Positions 11,230-24,150 of a stretch of DNA of 64,000 bases are shown in pieces. The stretch spans positions 1,048,001 through 1,112,000 of the forward strand of contig NC_089863.1 of assembly GCF_036373705.1 (NCBI RefSeq), read 5' to 3'. Below the pieces are notes generated by a model, which was not told the origin of the DNA, did no database searches, and worked only from the letters and a program-made list of their open reading frames with translations. How positions within the stretch are numbered: position 1 is the stretch's first letter; each line of letters starts with the position of its first letter. This DNA is from Amia ocellicauda (taxonomy: Eukaryota; Chordata; Actinopteri; Amiiformes; Amiidae). A program made the position numbers and the translations under genes.

Positions 11230-12706
11230 CGTCGGTGGAGAGGAGAGATCTGCAGAGGCCGTTGTGTCCAGAGGCGAGTCTACAGTCTGAAGGGACCTAG
11301 GCAGAAAGCCCCATCTTCTCTTTCCATAACCCTTTTAACTGATGTTCATCACCATTATATTCCCAAAACCCCCATTAAATAATCAAATGTCAAAATGCAT
11401 TGACACAATCAGTTTTATTTCCACATTGGTTAAGAGTACAAACATAAAATAAAATGTGTTAACATAGCAGACAAAACAGGACACTAAAATAATTGTAAAA
11501 AAAAAAAACTTAAAGCAAATGTAAGTAAAGCAAGTGCTAAGCAAAGTTATCAAACTATTGTATTAACTGCAGCTTTGCAAGGGTCAGGCTACTGAGACAG
11601 CAGATAACACTGGCTACATTAGCTACAGCCCTTAAAACACAACCCCCACTGCTAATGTACTTTTTGGGCTTTCTGTGAAAGGGGTGCTTGCAGGTCGTTG
11701 CAACAGTAGTTAGGAGGGGGAGGGAATCCAGGGGTTTAATTTAGACGGTACTGTCAATGCTGTGGATTCAATTTGGTTGCTTCTTGGGGGCCCCAGACAG
11801 TTGCCTGCCTGGCCTGTCCTGACGCGTCGCCTCTGCTGATGAGCCCCAGTGAGAGACATGTCGGGGGTGCTGTTCCTGTCCAGGGCTGCGCAGGGCTGCT
11901 GCTCTGTGTCTGTGGATCCTCTGCAGGCTCCTCCAGGCTGCGCTCATTCGGGCTGTTTCAATGGGATCAGCCTGAGGAGGTTAGAGTGCTGCTCTGCTGT
12001 GCTGATGGGACACAGGCCTCCCTCCTCACGTCCACAGCTGGGCTGCTGCGCAGCCGTCTCTGCCGCTGCCTTGCTTGCCCATTGACAAGCGTGCCTCCAA
12101 TGTGCTGGAGCCTGTCTCTTTCATCACAGACCAACCACAGGTCAGCGCTCCTTTAACCGTGTCCAGGGTTACAGAGTCCGTTTACTCAGCACTGAACAGC
12201 AGTATTTATTACAAACTGATTATTCACCCCAAACACAGGGATTCTGACACAACTGTCTGTCCGGTGACAGCGAGTGTCTAATCAGCCTCTAAACTAAACA
12301 AGTTTTGATCCCTGAGAAACTTCTCACGTCTCAAGAGGCAGCTGTGTGCAGTTCCTGAAGAGATCATTTCAGGACCTGTGAGTTTTACACAAACGTTTCA
12401 GTTCCACGCACAGCACAGTGCAGCGGATTCACTTCTGAAACCTGACAAGACTTTGAAGCACGGAGTGTCATGGTGTGTGTAGATCTGTCTTGAACTCGCC
12501 GGGCTGTGTGAGCGATGGCCGGGCCATGTGGACGAGGCATCGGACCCGCCCTCCCTCCCCGGTGTCGAATAGCCAGGCAGTTTGCTGCAAAGCTGGTGTT
12601 TGGTGAGGACGCAGGGATGAGAAGAGATGAATGCTGGGAAAGTAGGATTTTCTGTATTTAAGCATGGCGAGGGTGGGATTAGGGTTCAGACTCCTCTCCC
12701 AACATT
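11230..12706. other. Spacer between CD300-like and Siglec-like genes
   Basis: No gene recognised. It contains a minus-strand AATAAA (TTTATT at 11414-11419) with a GC-rich block at about 11770-12130 upstream of it on that strand. Read on the minus strand, the block has no domain I recognise. It could be the 3' UTR of an unrecognised transcript. Confidence 0.4.
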
Positions 12707-12712
12707 TTTATT
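12707..12712 (-). terminator. Poly(A) signal of the Siglec-like gene
   Basis: AATAAA on the minus strand (TTTATT on the plus strand) lies about 230 bases after the receptor stop codon. It is a plausible end for the transcript. Confidence 0.6.
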
Positions 12713-12940
12713 TACAGCTCCAAGTGTGTCGGGTCCAGATGTGGGTGCCCATCACTCTGTTGGCCTCTTCAGCACACTGTAGACAACTGAGGGGTCGTCT
12801 GGTTCGGCCCTTCATGGGGAACAAATATCAATAAATACTTAATTAACAACCTGAAAATGAAAGGGCTTTGATATTAGTTTCATTCAGCGATGCATGCAGA
12901 GAGTGACATTTCATTATTAACTGTCCCCTAGATCTGAGCC

Positions 12941-15900
12941 TCAGTTGACAGTTACAGATGCGTCAGTGTCTTCCTCTTCGACAAGCTGTGATTCTTCCAG
13001 TGCAGATCCAGCGCTAGAGCAGACAGACGGGCCCTGATGGCGACAGAGAGAGCTGGAGACTTGCCTAGCTGTTGTCTTTGACTGGAAGAAAACGGTGGTG
13101 TAGTTGAGGTCGTCCCACCCCTGTGCTGGAGCGCTGGGGTCCTGTCCTCTCTGTGGGGTGTCTGATGGGCCCACAATGCTGTATATGGCCCCTGTAGCTT
13201 CCTGTGTAGAGGTGGACACAGGGACACAGTGAGTCACTGCTCTGCCACTCTGTGTCTCTGAAGAGTGGGGTCCTGTGCCCATGTGCTGCGGCTGTAGTTT
13301 TCCTCCAGTGTCCTCAATGCCTGTAAGTCAGTTTAACTCACAATATGGATCTGCGACCTCAATATTAGTCAGTATGTAAATATATCACAGGACAGTAAAA
13401 GTTTACTGGTATATTAGTAGACTTCATATTCATATTAAATCTGTTGTTTAATTGTCAGTGTCTGTACCTTCACTGGAGTCCCAGTGTCTCTGTTGCTCTC
13501 CTCTGCAGATGGACCAGCCTTCCTCCTTTGGAGCAAACAAGACACACAGAGCAGAGTAAGTAAGTCTCTCTGTCAGCTCTTCTTTTTACACACCGTAAAC
13601 CTCCCCTTTAATATGTCCTGACTGTAACAGTTCACAAGATGTCAAGAAACAACAAGACCAGCGTCCCTTCATGTCACAGTCCACGGCACTTTCTGAGACC
13701 CACACAGAGACACGGCTGTATTCTGTATTGGCAGTTCAGAAGATACAAACTCACACTCATGCAGAGCTGAACCCACTGACCTTCTGACACAGATGAGAAT
13801 CACTGCAGTGACAATACAGACGCACAGCGCACTCCCCAGGACAGCTGCCAGCACTGTCTCCCACTCGGCTGGAGCTCAGAGTCAGAGTAAAAACAGCATC
13901 AAATGACATTTTCAGCAGAGGGACTGAACTGCTTGTGTTGATGTGAAAGACACATATTATTAGATTACTGACACTGACTTTAAATGCCTTAAAGTAATGA
14001 ACACAGTAAACCAGCCTTCAGAGCAGTGTGTGTAATCCCTCAGGTTCTTAATTAACCAGTGAGTCGGGATTTTAACACAGACTGATCTGACAGTTTCCAC
14101 TGAATGCCACGCTCATGTCTCTGTGTGTAATACGCACTGTACCTGTTATAGTGAGAGGCACAGCTGTGGAGTTGTGCGCTCCATGTTTATTCTGTGCTTC
14201 ACAGTAGTACTGCCCACTGTCTCCAGAACTAAAATTAGAAATGTTCAAACTCTGCCCTGATCCTTTCTCCCAGACAGCCGCTCCACTGCTCTGAAACCAG
14301 GAGTATCTCTGCACTGGTGGGTTTGCATTGCTGCTGCAGGTCAGGGTGACAGGACTGCCTTCCACTATTTCACCAGAGGGGCTGACGGACACCGAGGTGC
14401 TCTTTGGGGCGTCTGGAAGAAAAAGCGATCGACTGTTCAGTTTTTTTTCACTTTCTTAGCAGTGGATAAATATTAAACATATAAAACATAAGCTTTTAAG
14501 CGCTTCACTGATGGGAGAATGTGCCCCACTACTAAATGCACCATTTGTCTTTGACCGAAATCAATTATTATGTATGGGGAATTTAGATGCACTGTTTTTA
14601 ACTTATCAATTGTGATGCGTGTGCACGTTTGTCCTGAAAACTCATGTGAATCAGGTTTGTGGCCAATAAAACACGGCCCCAGAGAAGGACATGGCCAATA
14701 GCAAATATTCAAGTAAATGATACAGAAATTATGAAAACACTGGAAATAAATCCCATTTCAACATGTAAACCCACATTTCACATGTAAATGCTTCAGAAAT
14801 AATCGTATATATGTTTAAATACCCGCATTATAAAAGTTTCAGTTAACTGGTCCAGAGCTGGATGTCCGGGTACCCGAATGTGCCTTGAGCCAGAGACAGC
14901 AGATCTGCCCATAGGGGAAGCTGCCACGAAACACAGTCTGCGGGGCCACCTGGTCGCAACCAGGAGCACTGTCACTCACTCTCGCCGGATCTTCTCCAGG
15001 TCCACTGGGAGAGGGGGGATCGGTGGGAATGCATAGAGAAGATGGTGCAGCCACTTGTGGGCTAATGTGTCAATCACTAGGGTTCGGGAGTGGTCTCGGA
15101 CAGAGAACCAAGATGAGACACTCTGAGTGCTGGGTTTGGAAACTCCACCACAAACAGAGCTCTTTACAGCACGCCTGAGTGACCCTCACACAGCTTGCAC
15201 GATCACGGTGCAGGTGCATTCACTTAATACAGGTCGCTGGAAGCCTTCTGGGATGCGGCACGAGCGGCGGAGGGGGCGCTCTCTGCTTAGCGCGTGCCTT
15301 AGCACTGCCCCTACCAGGAGGAGCACGATGACCGTGGGCTGGCGGGGGGTGCATGGTGATCTGGTGTCGGAAGTGCGGTGCCCTCTGCCCCTGGATGCCT
15401 GGGTGCGAGCCAGAACTGGAGGCGCGGCAAGAGGGTATGCCTCTGCCAGCTGCCTGGTCTATGTCACTCTGATGGATAGAGCGGTTTAACATCTCCTCGA
15501 CTGACAGCCTGAAGATGAAGCCTGGGGAGATGGTGGCATCCATGAGGCAAGTGCGGTCTGCCTTTGGCACTTGTCACGTCTGGGAGATCAAAACAACAAC
15601 AAGGCTGCCAGGGAGCACCTGCACCGTCTGCGCCACTGCCTGGAGATTCAGGATTTCAACAACCTGGTCTACCCGGTGAATGCCTCCAGTGTGGCATCGC
15701 ATGCTCTTCTCCAAGCACTGTGGCCTCTGTGGCGGTGTCTCGGAGACGGCACAGAGAGAGAGAGAGAGAGTGTACTGGCGGAGGCGAGGGCGAAGAAGAG
15801 GGGGACCGGGGGCACCGCGTGCCTAAAATACAGAGGGTACCGATGCACCGAAGGCACTGAAGGCATGGGGCCACCCTGAGGTGTGCCGAGTAGCGGAACA

Positions 15901-18900
15901 GCAAGCACCTCGGGGGGGTGAGCACCGTGGGCACCTAACACTGAAAGCGCCGAAGTACAAACAGCGCAGAGTCACACGGAGCGCGATAACTACCACCAGA
16001 GCGCCGCGCTGTCTCAGTGTGGAGGTGGCGGGTGCCATAGGTACTGCCGCACCCATGGACAGGGCAGCGACTCTGATCTGAAACGCAATCAATCCCAGGA
16101 AGCTGAGAGACAGATCTCCCACAGCTGCGGCCACGGACTGTGGCATGAAAGTAGCTGGCAGAGAAGCCCCTCAAGCGGGCAAGATCTCTCACGGCAGACC
16201 GCCGCTCTGATGTAAACAACATGTTTTCAATAAGCTTCCATGGGAAACTAAATAACCCCTCCCCTTTGGGCAATGATTTTGATTTGAAAGATAACAATGT
16301 AAACCCAGGGAGGGAAGAGGGTCACTTCCTCTTTGACTGGAACTTATTGTCTCAACTCCAACTATGAAACTGAGATGCTGTTGGGGGCATCAGTCAACCC
16401 TCTTTCTTGTAACAGCTGCCAAGCAGAGTCAGTGATGTCATGATGTCCTTAAAACTTAAAAAAAGAAAATAACATTCAAAGGAGCAGATTTTACCTTTAA
16501 GGCAGATCAAGTGCAGAGTAAACCTGGATGAGAATTGGAGTAAATCATTTAAATTAATCTGACATTGTGCACAGGCTGTAACTGAAGGTACTCACAGTGG
16601 ACGTCCACAGTGAACCCTTGAGATCGGGTCTCTCTATACCCTCTTACAGCACAGGAGTAGTTTCCAGAGTCTCTATAGGAAACAGGATTCAAGCGCAGTG
16701 TGTTGTTGGGTGTCTGTGTGAGAGAGACGGACCGGCCATTCTTAATCCAGATGATCTGTGTCTTTGTGGAAGAGCAGCTCCCTGTGTCACAGGTCAGGGT
16801 CACAGCGTCTCCTTCTCTCACTGTCCCATTCGCCCCTGATGGGCTCATCTTCACCTGCAGCTCTGATGGGAATTAAAGGGTTCAGGATGACCAGTCAATA
16901 TGAGATTAAACACCTTTGCTTATTTCTGAGAATCCCCAATAATTAATTCATATGATTGTCATTTTACAAACATTTTAATTCTGGGAAGAAAATTAATAAA
17001 ATTATAAATGTGAACATGAGTCTTTCAATTCTAATCATTCTCAAATGATAAGGGGACCCTTGTTGTGTGGCATGATGCCATGGCATTGTAGTGTGCAAGT
17101 AATGTGCAATGATTCATCGCATTCGAGAATCCAGTATTGCAGTCCAGTCCATGAAGCAAATTGCAGATCTGGATTTGTTCTGGCAGGCAGATTTCTGCAG
17201 CTCACTGTAAGGAAACAGGTGCCGGGTGACTCACAGGTATTTTAACGTGCAGTGACAGATAAGACAGCAGTCAGGGGATCAAAACCTCTCATTCCTTATG
17301 GATAGGGTGACCAGACGCCCCACTGGAGAAAACAACGTCTGGAGAAAACTGCAGGGTGAACTAGGTAGGGCGGTGGTGGGCATAGGCTGTGCTGCGCTAT
17401 ATTATCCACAATTGTCTGCAAACAGCAGCGGATTGCCTTCTGATTGACTTGAGTGTTTTGCAGTGAAAGTGTACAAATACTTTTATATCTATAGTGTTCG
17501 AGTGGAGCAGTTTAAAGATGTCTGTCAGTTTGTTCATCTGGAGTATTCAAAATTAATACAACACGGCAACATACGTTTTCTCTCCCTTGGCCCAGTTCTT
17601 GAGAAGATATTGCTCTTATTTGATGCATATTATCTCAAGAAAAGTGCCCAACAATTTTGAGAAAACATTTCATTGACCTGTGCACTAAACTGTGGATTAG
17701 CTTTGCAACAAAGCCAACAATTAGATGAGCTCATTGACGCTGGTCATAATGTGTTCATGTTATCCGGAGTGCAAATACTCTTTTGTTGTTCTTTCAATCC
17801 AATTCATGAATTTGTCTCATATGCAATATTTTATGACAGTATAGCTTTTACAGTTGAAACTGTTCATCTTTGCCTTCTTCAGAGATGCATAATGTGTTGT
17901 TCTGAGTGAAACGCTCTTTTGTTGCTTCACTCCAATTCATTCTGTACAAACTCAATATACTGTACTTGTGTATTTGATAATACAATTTGATGTACAGTAA
18001 AACAGTAGGCCCTACTCTGAAAAAAACATTTCTACAACATTATTATCAACTTAATATACATTTCATTTCCATAGTGTTTGTGTGTATCAATATAATATAT
18101 ATATTTAGATATTTACATTTTATATATAGATTAGCTGGTTTTGTGTGCGTGTGTGAAAATAGCTCGTAGCAGGAGACTCGAGATCCTGAGGTAAGTTTTT
18201 TTTTTTAATGTGATTAATGTTATCCGTACATCTTAATAAAAGAGATTTGTCAGGGTTCAAATATTTTATCATCCAAATTCACATTCAATGACTCAGCAGG
18301 GGTCTATCGTTAATGTCTAGTTTAGTATGTAAGTTAAACGAATGTAGCAGTGCGACCGAGCTGTACAGTTAAAGCTGTAATGAATCAGTGAAGCTGTTAA
18401 ACTGTCATTTGTATTGTCATATATATATATCTCACGAATGGGGTAACTTATTACTGAAAAACGATATGTTATTGCCAGGTGTTCGTACAATATGGAAAAC
18501 GAGAAGAAAAGTCTAAAATGTGTTGCATGTAACTTTTTGAATGCCTTCCATACAGTTGTATTACATGAACATGAGCGGAGTTGAGCTGCTCTACACTGTC
18601 ACTGCTGCCGGGCGAGTGGTGGTGCTGGGGCCACATACACGATTCTACAGTCCGACCCGATTGTGAGCACAGTGCGCAGTTCACACTTAACCACTGTTTA
18701 CACCGGACTGACACCCGAGCGCCTCAGTGCAGACACACACTGACTGATCTCACATCCCTGTCGTGGTGTTGCCAGGTCCTCTCTTGATTTCCCCCAAATT
18801 GGTCATAAAAATCCCCTAAATCAGAACCTTCCCCCCCCTCGGCGTGGGGGTGCTGATGAGGTGAGTTGGGGGTGGGGTTACTGGTGAAGTGAACTCTTAA

Positions 18901-21558
18901 TGAGAGCACTGAGGGGAATTTACAATGAGGAAAATACTCCCCCATTTTTAAAGTTTTTTACTTTTACCCCGTTTTATATCCTTTTCCCCGCACGTTTCCC
19001 CCCCTGCAGTATTTCCCCCCATTTCCCCCCATTTCCCCCCCATTTCCCCCCCATGCCTTCACTTTCCCCCCAATCTGGCAACACTGGTCACGGCCTCCAC
19101 GCTCCCACACCTCGCAGAAACACGCGTGATGCACACAGAGAAAAGGGCAACACACACGGACACCGATGGGATCAGCGGATTTCTGCAGATCTGTGCAAAA
19201 CTGCGGAAATCTGCGCAACAAGAACACGACTACAAACTGCTGCTGCTGTCCGTGTCCGTGTGTCGGACAAACACACACAGCGCAGAGAGAAGAGGATGAG
19301 TGTGAAGACATGGCCGTGAGAGCTGCAGCTGCGCAACACACAGCTCATCCATCCCACAGTGTGAGCAGCGCATTAGGGTCGATATTTAGCGCAGACCTGA
19401 TCAATTACAGATACTAACTGGTATTTGAAAATATTATTTTCCCTGTATTAGAGTATTTTTAAATAACCTGCGCCGAAATAACCATCGGTATTTGAAGTAT
19501 TTTAATTCAGCATGAAATAATTGCTTGTTTTCTTATTTAGGAGCAATTATGCAATTCCAATCAGGAGGTGGAGGAATGCATTTCAGAGACCCTTAAACAC
19601 GCACCTGGGAAGTGCAAGAGAAAGTAAATAGCACAACCTGTATGTGAGGACTCATCTTTAAACTATTATTACCATTGTAATGGAAAGTGATCCATGCTAA
19701 CAATATCACTTGGAATGAAAGGCAGGCCGCTGTTATTTTCTTTGATTTATTTTAACGTAGCATTGTTAAAAAAAATATTTTAATGATTTTGACATGAATG
19801 GGAGGAGAACACAGGATGTAAAACATCTTAAATGCAATAGGCCTTTGCTGAGTTGTTTTCCAAGGGTTTTATCCATTTTTATTAGGATTTGTCAGCCTTT
19901 AAATTGCAAGCTATTGCAAATGTTTTAGAATGACGGTCTGTTACCTATAAACGTACACCCTGTTAATGAGCACTGCAGACACTTCTCACTTCATGTTCCT
20001 TATGGTTTATATTTATGTATGCACGTGTTATTTACGAACTCCTTGAATATTATTTTATCATTTTTAAATAGGGTTGTTAAAATAAACACTGTGTTTGTCT
20101 TATACCACAGTGTTGTAACAACGTATCTGGGAACTTCATTTTTACATTGTGACTACATTGCAGTACAATGTTGTGGCAACGAAATATTGTTAGCTGGGAT
20201 GGTAACATATTGGAATACAGTGACAATCAAATCCATTTAGAAAAGGCATCGCCTCCATCGAGTGATATCTGTGGGTTTATAACTGTTGTAAGGGGTTGGT
20301 GTGTCAATCCTGAGTGCAGGCCTCGTCAATGGCCGGGGCAGCACACTGATTGTGAGTGAATGACAGAGACGTCTGTCTCCCCTGGACCTCTGCACTGTGG
20401 CCTCTATTGACTGAGTCCTCAGACTGATTCCTACTCTGTTCTACTTCAAGCTGCACTCGTTTTAAAACAGGATTGAGTTCACACTGGCCGTGGCTTCTTG
20501 CTGAATCTACACTTCAGACACCAGACTCTTGATTAATTAAAACAATCCCAGATCTTACCAGAGACAGAGAGAGTCACTCCAGTCCGACCAGTCCATTTAC
20601 CTCCAGAATGTTTGGTTTCAAATCTGAATCTATATGTCCCTCTGTCAGCTGTTCTTATGTCCTTTATCTTCAAAGTGCATTTCTTCTGTTTATTCCCCAG
20701 GTACTCTGCTCTGTGTCGGTATTCATGGCTGATTGAACCCTCTCCACTGTGATACACATATGAGGCGATAAGACAGTCACCATTATTGTGACACCACATC
20801 ACTGTCTTCACTTCATATTTATAATTATAATTATTATTATCATTAGGATAGTCATATGAACAGGTCAGGACCACAGAGGAGCCTCTCACAGCACAGATCT
20901 TGTCAGGTTGATACCACACAGCCCAGCTCCCACCGAGGACACCTGCAGAAACAGCAGCTCAGTGGTCAGTGTTGACAGTGAAGAGTCCAGCAGAGCTCAG
21001 AGTCATGACAGCCTCACAGGACACAGACAAACCCCAGACACACCGTGCATTGTTAGGAGACAAACTCAATGATTTGATATATATTGTGACAGTGTGTGGG
21101 GTTGATCCAGCACTGCCGGGGCTCTCAGGGTCTCCTCCTGCCTCCCAGTACAGGATAGATTTGCTTATTTAGTTGAGATGCTATGATAGTTGTTTGTCTA
21201 AGTCAGCGACTGGGTGTTTCAATAAAATAGTTTTTCTCTGCGGAAATTATTTGTCTTGAACATTTTGATGTTAATCACAGCATTGTCCACCACTTGCAAT
21301 TTACACTCTTAATATTTATCCATTCAATTTTCACAATGTTGTCACTATATTACTTTAGTTTGCACTGTTGATCGGTTGTGATATATACAGACACATTTAA
21401 CACAGAAGATATCTGTGATGTGATGAGATGCGAGAAACAGTTCAAACAGACGGTGTGCTCTCTAGTGCGCTGTGCGACACAGTGAGACAGAAGGCAGTGG
21501 TACCAGGCAGGAGGAGCAGAGTGGCCCCCAGTGAGCGCAGTGTCTCTTCCACACCCAT
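12941..21558 (-). CDS. Siglec/CD22-like inhibitory receptor
   Basis: Coding exons on the minus strand: 21558-21504 (signal peptide), 20942-20559 (V-set), 16862-16596 (C2), 14412-14143 (C2), 13874-13781 (transmembrane), 13525-13468, and 13312-12941 (tail). The total is 1500 bp, 499 residues. The V-set begins WAVWYQPDKICAV, keeps the VLTCSY and VMWC cysteines, and has RGTYRFRFET. Its arginine sits where Siglecs bind sialic acid, followed by a GKW tryptophan. The second C2 domain starts YAPKSTSVSVSPSGEIVEGS, typical of fish CD22/Siglec genes. The transmembrane helix is VLAAVLGSALCVCIVTAVIL. The tail holds one canonical ITIM, LNYTTV, and an ITIM-like AIYSIV, so inhibition through SHP-type phosphatases is inferred. 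The acceptor at 13312 (after gcattgag) is weak. A stronger acceptor eight bases upstream breaks the frame. Ligand specificity is unproven. Confidence 0.85.
14840..16300 (-). mobile_element. Decayed retroelement, possibly DIRS-like, in Siglec intron
   Basis: On the minus strand, 15060-14840 reads HLLYAFPPIPPLPVDLEKIRRE, then a stop, then VLLVATRWPRRLCFVA. This resembles the region after the reverse transcriptase in DIRS-type elements. Upstream on the same strand, 15570-15220 has a basic, proline-rich frame beginning MPKADRTCLMDATISPG that could be gag-like. Stops and frame changes show it is dead. The sequence is much more GC-rich than the flanking intron, which supports an insertion. Family assignment is tentative. 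Confidence 0.45.
16863..20558 (-). other. Long intron 2 of the Siglec-like gene
   Basis: A 3.7-kb intron between the V-set and first C2 exon. Apart from the C-rich element at about 18.8-19.1 kb and a short agggtgaccagacg repeat-like motif near 17305, I see no exon or gene-like frame. Sequence is AT-rich. Confidence 0.6.
18768..19085. mobile_element. Possible small DNA element with C-rich interior
   Basis: Short inverted ends, gtgttgccag on the left and ctggcaacac on the right, bracket a segment with several runs of cccccc (atttccccccatttcccc) at 18960-19070. No convincing target duplication was found. It lies in the long Siglec intron between the V-set and first C2 exons. Confidence 0.35.
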
Positions 21559-21592
21559 CGCTGCAGCGTCAGTCCTGTCCTTCTCTCTCGCA

Positions 21593-23497
21593 CTGCAGAC
21601 ACAGGACACAAGAGCTGTAGACACAGTGCAAACGCTCCTGAAATCCTTCCCCAACCCCAACTGTGTTTATTACAAATCATATTTTTATCCCAAGTCTACG
21701 TATTTCAGTAAATAAAATGATCCCTCACCCTTTTCAACTACAGTATATAATTTAGTGAAAGGCTGTTAAATGCATACACGTAATTTAGTAATTTTGTTGA
21801 CCTTTTGTCAAGTTATCAAATCTATGTTTAAACCCACTAATAAATCCTGAATAACAAAAATAAAAACAAAACAGTTCTATATACGATTTATCGCTTCTTG
21901 AACTACTATTGCATTTATGACTAATCAACATTTAATTAAATAATTAGTGAAACATATATATTATAATTCAAATTTGCAATCAAACCTGTACCATGTGAAG
22001 ATGAATGTGTCTCTGATCACATCATTCAAATGTGAGGAAACACACATAACTCCACACAAACATGTCTGTCTACTTTTGTAGCAAATACACCCTCTTGATA
22101 CCACCAGCGCTTCCGCCCCTCTGATGCCACAGCTTGAAGTTACATGGCGGTTTTGGTGTTTTCTTTAAATACATATACTGATAGATGACTTTTCATTAAT
22201 TAAGAAGAAACGTACAATGTTATACACAGCAATATTATTTTATACTTCCACTCATTAATAACACCTGTGAAATCACTGTGACTGTGATCACTGTATTAAT
22301 AGTCACATGGTGCTACGAGTCCAGTCTGTACTGCAGGAAGACAGACAAGAGAAACAGGCTGAGGACTCGACTGTCGTGTTGAACTACAGGCAGTGTTTCA
22401 TCGCTCTCAGTAGCCCAAAATGAAAAACACAACTTTCTAATTATAAATATTGGCTGTATTCAATGTGTCCACTAGCCCAGGTAATACTGCTGCTTCTGTC
22501 AATGCTATGAGCTGTTACTGTCAATGGAGCAAGAACCGAACCCACTTGGTGAATATGAATATGCTCTGGAAGATTGATATTAACAGTAGAATACAATTTA
22601 AAACCCACAGAAGAAAACACCCAACACCATTCTAGTGGACCATTCTGTAACAGAGAGAATAAGACTGCAGGACATTCAGAAATGTGTATTACAGCAAAAC
22701 TGTGTAATTCATCTAAATACTAATATCTAGAACTGTCTCATATGCAGCACTACCCCAGGACACATATACAGCACGTCTCATTATTTGTAGAAACATGTTG
22801 ATAATAACTACACACTCCTATTAAAAACATTTTCTATATAATAGAAGTCTGTGCTCGTATAACACAATTGGCCCCTTCTTGTATATTTAAAATACAGGGG
22901 ATGTACACACCCCAAGAACAAGCAGGAACTAAAGACACTGCAGTGCAGGCCTGGCAGAGCATCACCAGGGAAGAAACCCAGCATCTGGTGACGTCTATGG
23001 GTTCAGACTTCAGGCAGTCATTGACTGCAAAGGATGTGCAACACAGTATTGAAACTCACAATTTATTTCATGATTATGTTAGTTTGTCCAAATACGTTTG
23101 AGCCCCTAAAACTGGGGGAACCACATATAAAAATGGGTGTAATTCCTACACCGTTCACCCAATTTGGATGTAACTACCCTCAAATGAAATGAAAGTCAAG
23201 TCATATTAAATGAAAGTCTACACTTATTGTTTCCTTTCAAATCCATTGTGGTGGAGTACAGAGCCAAAATGAGGACAAATGTGTCACTGTCCAAATATTT
23301 AAGGACCTCACTGTATGAACTGAAGGAAGCCGCCCACAAGCACAAGCAGTGCAATCTGAGGGAGCTGGAAATATCCTGCTCTATCCTTGCTCTTGCTATT
23401 GTACTGATTTGTATTTTAATTACTGCAGATCTGAGGCTGTGCTGAGATCAATGCACAGCTCTGTGCTGCTGTATGGTGTCAGTGCTGTATTACTCAC
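21593..23497 (-). other. Intron 1 (5' UTR intron) of the Siglec-like gene
   Basis: It lies between the putative non-coding first exon and the signal-peptide exon, whose acceptor gtctgcag|tgcg is at 21592/21593. Mostly AT-rich and without recognisable exons; a decayed Tc1-like repeat sits at about 23080-23312. Confidence 0.5.
23080..23312 (+). repeat. Tc1/mariner-type repeat fragment
   Basis: It carries the dispersed motifs caccgttcacccaatttgga and gtgtcactgtccaaatat...ggacctcactgta, which are common ends of fish Tc1-like elements. A degraded inverted-looking tgtccaaatacgtttgag sits at the left. No transposase remains. Confidence 0.6.
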
Positions 23498-23631
23498 AGT
23501 GGCTCCGGGTCCCTTGGGTTGCTCAGTGTCCAGTGTAGAGAGCTCCTCACACACAGGCTGTGCTCTGCGCTCTGACTGAGTGCAGTGACACTGCTTACTT
23601 TTTCCCTCCACAAAAACATCATCTTTATATA
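23498..23631 (-). promoter_or_regulatory. Candidate TATA promoter and 5' UTR exon of the Siglec-like gene
   Basis: On the minus strand TATATAAAG lies at 23631-23623. About 28 bases downstream an untranslated exon could start. It would end at 23498 with the donor gccact|gtgagt and splice to the acceptor at 21593, 34 bases before the receptor ATG. The model is consistent but rests only on consensus. Confidence 0.5.
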
Positions 23632-24150
23632 GCATTTAATCTAATTGCCATCTTTAAAAGGCAGAGCACAGAACAGGAAATAACAGTTCACACATATCTG
23701 AGCACTGAGAGGGTAATTTTTTTTTTATGCTAAAGTGCATACCATCTAAAATGCAACAGAATAAGAAATTGCAGTGAAAATATGTTTTTACAGACGCATA
23801 GAAGAGCACAAAGGACATTAATCAAATGCATCGACCAGCTTCGCACCAAACTGTCATTTCTACACGGGGACAATTGCTCCCCAAAATATTGAACCTCATG
23901 TCAGATTAGTTGTTTCAGACAAGTGTAAGGAATGCAGAGTTAGACAGACGTGCTTTTGTGAAGCCTCGACTCCACTCTGAACACTAGCTAACATTGGTAC
24001 ATGAATTATAGAGATGTACATTTCATTTAATAATCAAACATTGTAACAATCTTCCTACCATTGTTACATATTACAAAATTGCTATCTCTCTTGAAATGTA
24101 GCAGCTGACTGTTTCCATACATTAACAGTGCATTTACATTACCTCATGTA

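Noticed and set aside
15564-16300. Overlapping frames on both strands at 15.6-16.3 kb as host genes
   Set aside because: GC-rich insert in the Siglec intron with no domain; better explained as a dead retroelement.
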